Made by a program: the position numbers and the translations under genes
Source of the DNA: Dethiosulfovibrio peptidovorans
GTDB lineage: Bacteria > Synergistota > Synergistia > Synergistales > Dethiosulfovibrionaceae
Length of the DNA: 64,000 bases
NCBI GenBank assembly: GCA_002748665.1
Contig: PDTB01000023.1
Coordinates: 1 to 64,000 of the forward strand
Direction: 5' to 3'
In this document: piece after piece, positions 60,940 through 64,000 of the stretch
Layout: each line of letters begins with the position of its first letter
Position numbering within the stretch: position 1 is the stretch's first letter
The notes under the pieces: model-generated
Database searches by the model: none
What the model saw: the letters and a program-made list of their open reading frames with translations, nothing else
Told to the model about the DNA's origin: nothing

Positions 60940-61867
60940 TGTTCGTCCGACAGAGGTGATGGATCAGGCGGCAGATTTACGTCATCTCGTGTCGTCTATT
61001 TCAAAAAAGTCACCAGTCAGTTGTTCCAGGGCTTTACGTACTATCGCTGTGGTTGGAGGAAAGGGCGGAGTCGGTAAAAGTAACCTCTCAGCTAACGTCG
61101 CCATTGCTTTGGCTCAGGCAGGACAAAAGGTGGCTTTGTTCGACGGGGATATGGGGTTGGCCAATGTTGATATACTTTTTGGTGTTCACCCGCCCTGTAA
61201 CCTGATACACTTGATCCGAGGCGAACGATCAATTCAAGAAATTATGTTCGATTTGGGAGAAGGTTTGTCTTTGATACCGGGAGGTTCGGGTGTCGAAGAA
61301 TTGGCTAATATGGAAGAGCCTGAGCGAGATCGCCTTATTAACCAGTTGAGTGATTTAGAGTCCTTGGTGGATGTAGTGGTAGTCGACACCGGAGCAGGAA
61401 TCCATAAAAATGTCCTGGCTTTTGCCTCTGCAGCCGATACAGTTGTCTTGGTGACAACTCCAGAGCCCACCTCTATCCGAGATGGGTATAGCCTTTTGAA
61501 GGCTTTGGTGCTTGCCTCAATGGGGAAGCTGGATGTTCAACTTGTAGTCAACATGACTTCATCGGATAAGGAGGCCCAGTCGGTCGCAAGCAGGATTTGT
61601 TTCGTTGCCGACCAGTTCCTCCGGCTTAATGTTGGCTACGCTGGTTTTGTGGTATCAGATCCTAGAATTCCTGAAGCCGTCTGTGCCCGTAGCCCCTTGC
61701 TTCGCTGTTCTCCTCATTCTCCTGCAGCTCAGTGTTTCCGTAAGGTGGCTTCCCAGCTTGTCGAAGGCGGTGTATACAAGAAGTCCCCCTCACACCGTGG
61801 TTTGAAGGGCTTTTTTTCCAGACTTTCCCGTCTCTGGGGAGCGGATATGGAGAGAGGTAGACCGTGA
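60932..61867 (+). CDS. flhG: flagellum number regulator FlhG (YlxH, MinD-like ATPase)
   Basis: The 311-residue product is a MinD/ParA-type ATPase with the deviant Walker A VVGGKGGVGKSNLSANVAIA, DGDMGLANVDILFGV, LIPGGSGVEELANM, VVVVDTGAGIHKNVLAFASA and a TTPEPTSIRDGYSLLKAL segment. It lacks the strong N-terminal DQAxxLR repeat of some, yet begins with DQAADLRHLVSS, the motif that activates FlhF GTPase. It overlaps flhF and the next gene by few bases. Confidence 0.93.
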   Translation: MSDVRPTEVMDQAADLRHLVSSISKKSPVSCSRALRTIAVVGGKGGVGKSNLSANVAIALAQAGQKVALFDGDMGLANVDILFGVHPPCNLIHLIRGERSIQEIMFDLGEGLSLIPGGSGVEELANMEEPERDRLINQLSDLESLVDVVVVDTGAGIHKNVLAFASAADTVVLVTTPEPTSIRDGYSLLKALVLASMGKLDVQLVVNMTSSDKEAQSVASRICFVADQFLRLNVGYAGFVVSDPRIPEAVCARSPLLRCSPHSPAAQCFRKVASQLVEGGVYKKSPSHRGLKGFFSRLSRLWGADMERGRP

Positions 61868-62538
61868 ACTTAAACGCTCTGCTGAAGATGTCCCCCGATT
61901 TTATCGGATCCAAAGTGATGGTTGCTGTCATTAGCGGTCTCTACAAGGGGGAATACCCATCCCGTCTTGAGGATGCTTTGGACGACATCTGGAAATTGGC
62001 TCATCCACTTTTGAGTGGAGCTCTGGTTCCCTTTTACAAGGGGGTTGAGGTCCAGTTGTCTGTTCATGTAGCTGGAATCGTGTGTCATGTAACTGGGATA
62101 GTTATGGGGACCGTAAGAGATGGACTCGTACCTCTTTTGTTGGTTCGTTTGGTGGGAGATGTAGAGAGGGTCCAGCGTCGCCGTTTTTTTCGGGTTCCCT
62201 GTGCTCTTGAGGTAGATATAAATCTCTTGAAACCTCCGCAAGAAGTTCTGTCGTCTTCATGGACCAAAGCCGTTATTTGCGACCTGAGTCTCGGGGGAGT
62301 TCGGCTTATTGTGAAAGACGAAGCTTTATACGCAAGGGGTGATAGAGTTCTCCTGCGATTCTCCGTGAATGATGAGTCTCTGTTTCTTCCTGCTCACATT
62401 CTCTCTAAGCGACGCAACAGCGACCAGGTGGATACGTCTTTAGGAGTTGGATATGACTTTTTGCCCGGGATGGTAGAGAAATTTCTTGGGAAGTTTATCC
62501 GAAAGAGGGATTTAGCCCTCCGTAACGAGATGCGTTGA
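61864..62538 (+). CDS. YcgR-like PilZ-domain c-di-GMP effector
   Basis: The 224-residue product has an N-terminal YcgR-N-like beta domain (VTGIVMGTVRDGLVPLLLVR) and a C-terminal PilZ domain whose c-di-GMP binding motifs are present: RRRFFRVPCALEVDI (RxxxR) and VICDLSLGGVRLIV (D/NxSxxG). YcgR-type proteins bind the switch complex and slow the motor when c-di-GMP is high. It is translationally coupled to flhG and cheB, which points to motor control. A GTG start overlaps flhG by four bases. Confidence 0.88.
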   Translation: MNLNALLKMSPDFIGSKVMVAVISGLYKGEYPSRLEDALDDIWKLAHPLLSGALVPFYKGVEVQLSVHVAGIVCHVTGIVMGTVRDGLVPLLLVRLVGDVERVQRRRFFRVPCALEVDINLLKPPQEVLSSSWTKAVICDLSLGGVRLIVKDEALYARGDRVLLRFSVNDESLFLPAHILSKRRNSDQVDTSLGVGYDFLPGMVEKFLGKFIRKRDLALRNEMR

Positions 62539-62558
62539 TAGAGGAAAGGGGGGAGGGG

Positions 62559-63635
62559 ATGAACGATATAAAAATTTTGGTCGTGGACGATTCATCTTTT
62601 ATGAGAAAGATCATCAGCAACATCCTGGAAGAGCTTCCTGAACTTACGGTGGTAGCGACGGCCAGGGATGGCATTGATGCCCTGAGCAAGATAGAGTTCT
62701 ATCACCCCGATGTGGTCACTTTGGATGTCGATATGCCCAGGATGAACGGCATCGACACCCTGAAGGAGATTATGTTTCGGTTTCCTCTTCCTGTGGTGAT
62801 GGTGAGCAGTCTCACCAAGGATGGTGCGGCCGTTACCATGAAAGCTTTGTCCATGGGAGCTGTCGATTTTGTGTCCAAGCCCTCGGGCGCCATCTCCCTG
62901 AATATGCAAGAGGTGGATGCCGAACTTCGTACAAAGGTCTTGGCAGCTGCCCTTGCTCAGTCGACGGTACCAGGCAGGCCGTTTACGACGACTCGTATTC
63001 AAAAAGATACTTCCAGGCAGGTCCAGAAAACGGTAAGGCCAGTAAAATCAGGCATCCGGCCTCGATTGGTCTGTATCGCATCCTCTACAGGAGGGCCTCA
63101 GGCCCTTCAAAAGTTGTTAACGCTCCTCCCAAGTACGTTTCCCTTGCCTGTGGTGATCGCTCAGCATATGCCTAAAGGCTTTACTGCGTCTTTTGCATCT
63201 CACTTAAACGATCTCTGTGCTCTGCATGTCGTAGAGGGATACGAGGGATTGCCCCTCCAGCCTGGGATGGTCGTAATTGCCCCTGGAGGTTTTCATATGA
63301 TAGTAAAGGGAGAGAAGAATTCTCCTGTGATAGGTCTCTCCGATGCCCCGCCCCTCCTGTCGGTGAAACCATCAGCCAATATTCTGTTTCTCAGCGTGGC
63401 TGACGTTGTTGGTGGGGACGCTGTGGCGGTGATCCTCACAGGCATGGGACGAGACGGCACTGATGGGGCTCAAGCTCTGATCTCGAAAGGAGCATATGTT
63501 TTTGGTGAGTCTCCTGAGAGCTGTGTTATATACGGTATGCCTAAGGCTGCTATGGAGGCGGGGGTTGTTAATGAGCAACTCCCTTTACAGAATATTGCCG
63601 AAGCCTTGAATCGCTTCGTAAGAGAAAACCGATAG
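62559..63635 (+). CDS. cheB: chemotaxis protein-glutamate methylesterase CheB
   Basis: The 358-residue product has a receiver domain with phosphoacceptor Asp56 (VVTLDVDMPRMNGIDTL) and a C-terminal methylesterase domain with the catalytic Ser in IASSTGGPQALQKLL, His in VVIAQHMPKGFTASFASHLN and Asp in ILTGMGRDGTDGA. It removes methyl groups from chemoreceptors during adaptation. GGGGGGAGGGG is directly ahead of ATG 62559. No cheR is seen in the window. Confidence 0.95.
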   Translation: MNDIKILVVDDSSFMRKIISNILEELPELTVVATARDGIDALSKIEFYHPDVVTLDVDMPRMNGIDTLKEIMFRFPLPVVMVSSLTKDGAAVTMKALSMGAVDFVSKPSGAISLNMQEVDAELRTKVLAAALAQSTVPGRPFTTTRIQKDTSRQVQKTVRPVKSGIRPRLVCIASSTGGPQALQKLLTLLPSTFPLPVVIAQHMPKGFTASFASHLNDLCALHVVEGYEGLPLQPGMVVIAPGGFHMIVKGEKNSPVIGLSDAPPLLSVKPSANILFLSVADVVGGDAVAVILTGMGRDGTDGAQALISKGAYVFGESPESCVIYGMPKAAMEAGVVNEQLPLQNIAEALNRFVRENR

Positions 63636-63655
63636 AATTGAGGAGATGATAGGAC

Positions 63656-64000
63656 ATGTCGACCGATATGAGTCAGTATTTGGGAGCTTACCTTGACGAG
63701 GCGACCGAGAACCTACAACACCTGAACGACCTGATCCTCGCGGTTGAACAAGATCGGCAGGGCAGGGAAACCATCGATGAGATTTTCAGAACGGCCCATA
63801 CACTTAAAGGTATGTCGGCTACGATGGGTTTCCATCATATGGCCGAGTTGACCCATGCCTTGGAGGACAGGTTTTCAACGGTGCGGAGCGGTGATGAGGA
63901 ACTGACCGACGACGACATTGATCATCTCTTTCAAAGCCTTGATCTGATGCAGGTTATGGTGGATTCTATCCGGGATGGTGGATCTGACCAGGATACGGAT
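63656..64000 (+). CDS. cheA: chemotaxis histidine kinase CheA, N-terminal part
   Basis: 115 codons are visible before the window ends. The product begins MSTDMSQYLGAYLDEATENL and has a complete HPt phosphotransfer helix bundle with the phospho-accepting His in FRTAHTLKGMSATMG. The CheA P1 domain in this position, behind cheB, identifies the kinase. P2 to P5 lie beyond the window. ATGATAGGAC precedes the ATG with only a weak site. Confidence 0.93.
   Translation, partial: MSTDMSQYLGAYLDEATENLQHLNDLILAVEQDRQGRETIDEIFRTAHTLKGMSATMGFHHMAELTHALEDRFSTVRSGDEELTDDDIDHLFQSLDLMQVMVDSIRDGGSDQDTD

Noticed and set aside
1-64000. CRISPR arrays or prophage
   Set aside because: No regularly spaced repeats, cas genes or phage structural genes were seen; the tandem repeats found are only two units long.

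Overview
The window joins two very different regions. Bases 1 to about 15.4 kb are AT-rich, loosely packed and full of decayed genes. From about 15.4 kb to the end the DNA is GC-richer and holds tightly packed, overlapping housekeeping and flagellar genes, nearly all on the + strand. The gene order of the second part (ylqF-rnhB-ylqG-ylqH, dprA, topA-trmFO-xerC-hslV-hslU-codY, then flgB-flgC-fliE...cheB-cheA) is the order known from Bacillus-type Firmicutes. Codon use, the motA/motB pair inside the operon and the mix of genes suggest a flagellated anaerobe of the Synergistota (Dethiosulfovibrio-like). This is an inference from gene content, not a measured placement.

1-15.4 kb, accessory region: two tandem DUF1877 genes, a WD40-like membrane protein, a secreted protein, two unrelated methyltransferases, TrmO, a GNAT acetyltransferase, a Cdd1-type helix-hairpin-helix protein, a zinc-ribbon membrane protein, an ACR3/SBF-type permease and a HEAT-like protein. 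Between them lie at least eight broken genes or remnants (including an M23 peptidase, an IS5-type transposase and a ClbS/DfsB-like fragment). The main discovery candidate is a series of about 57-bp sites directly behind several of the genes. They have the layout of integron attC sites (RYYYAAC ... GTTRRRY), and three share the identical left-end motif AACAAGTCGTT. The region therefore looks like an old, decaying integron cassette array. No integron integrase is visible in the window.

15.4-26.6 kb: tRNA-Val and tRNA-Ser on the minus strand with clear promoters, a thioesterase, a single pseudopilin, signal peptidase I, the ribosome GTPase RbgA, RNase HII, a FliK-like protein plus an orphan FlhB C-domain, YraN, ComM/YifB, DprA, the PEP-synthase regulatory protein and PEP synthase.

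26.6-34 kb: topA, trmFO, xerC, hslV, hslU and codY, apparently one transcription unit from a strong promoter at 26629.

34-64 kb: a near-complete fla/che operon for the rod base, MS ring, C ring, export gate, hook, stator and chemotaxis signalling. A lytic transglycosylase-htpG-OB-fold block with its own promoter and terminator sits between flgC and fliE. The operon runs on to cheA, which is cut by the window end.
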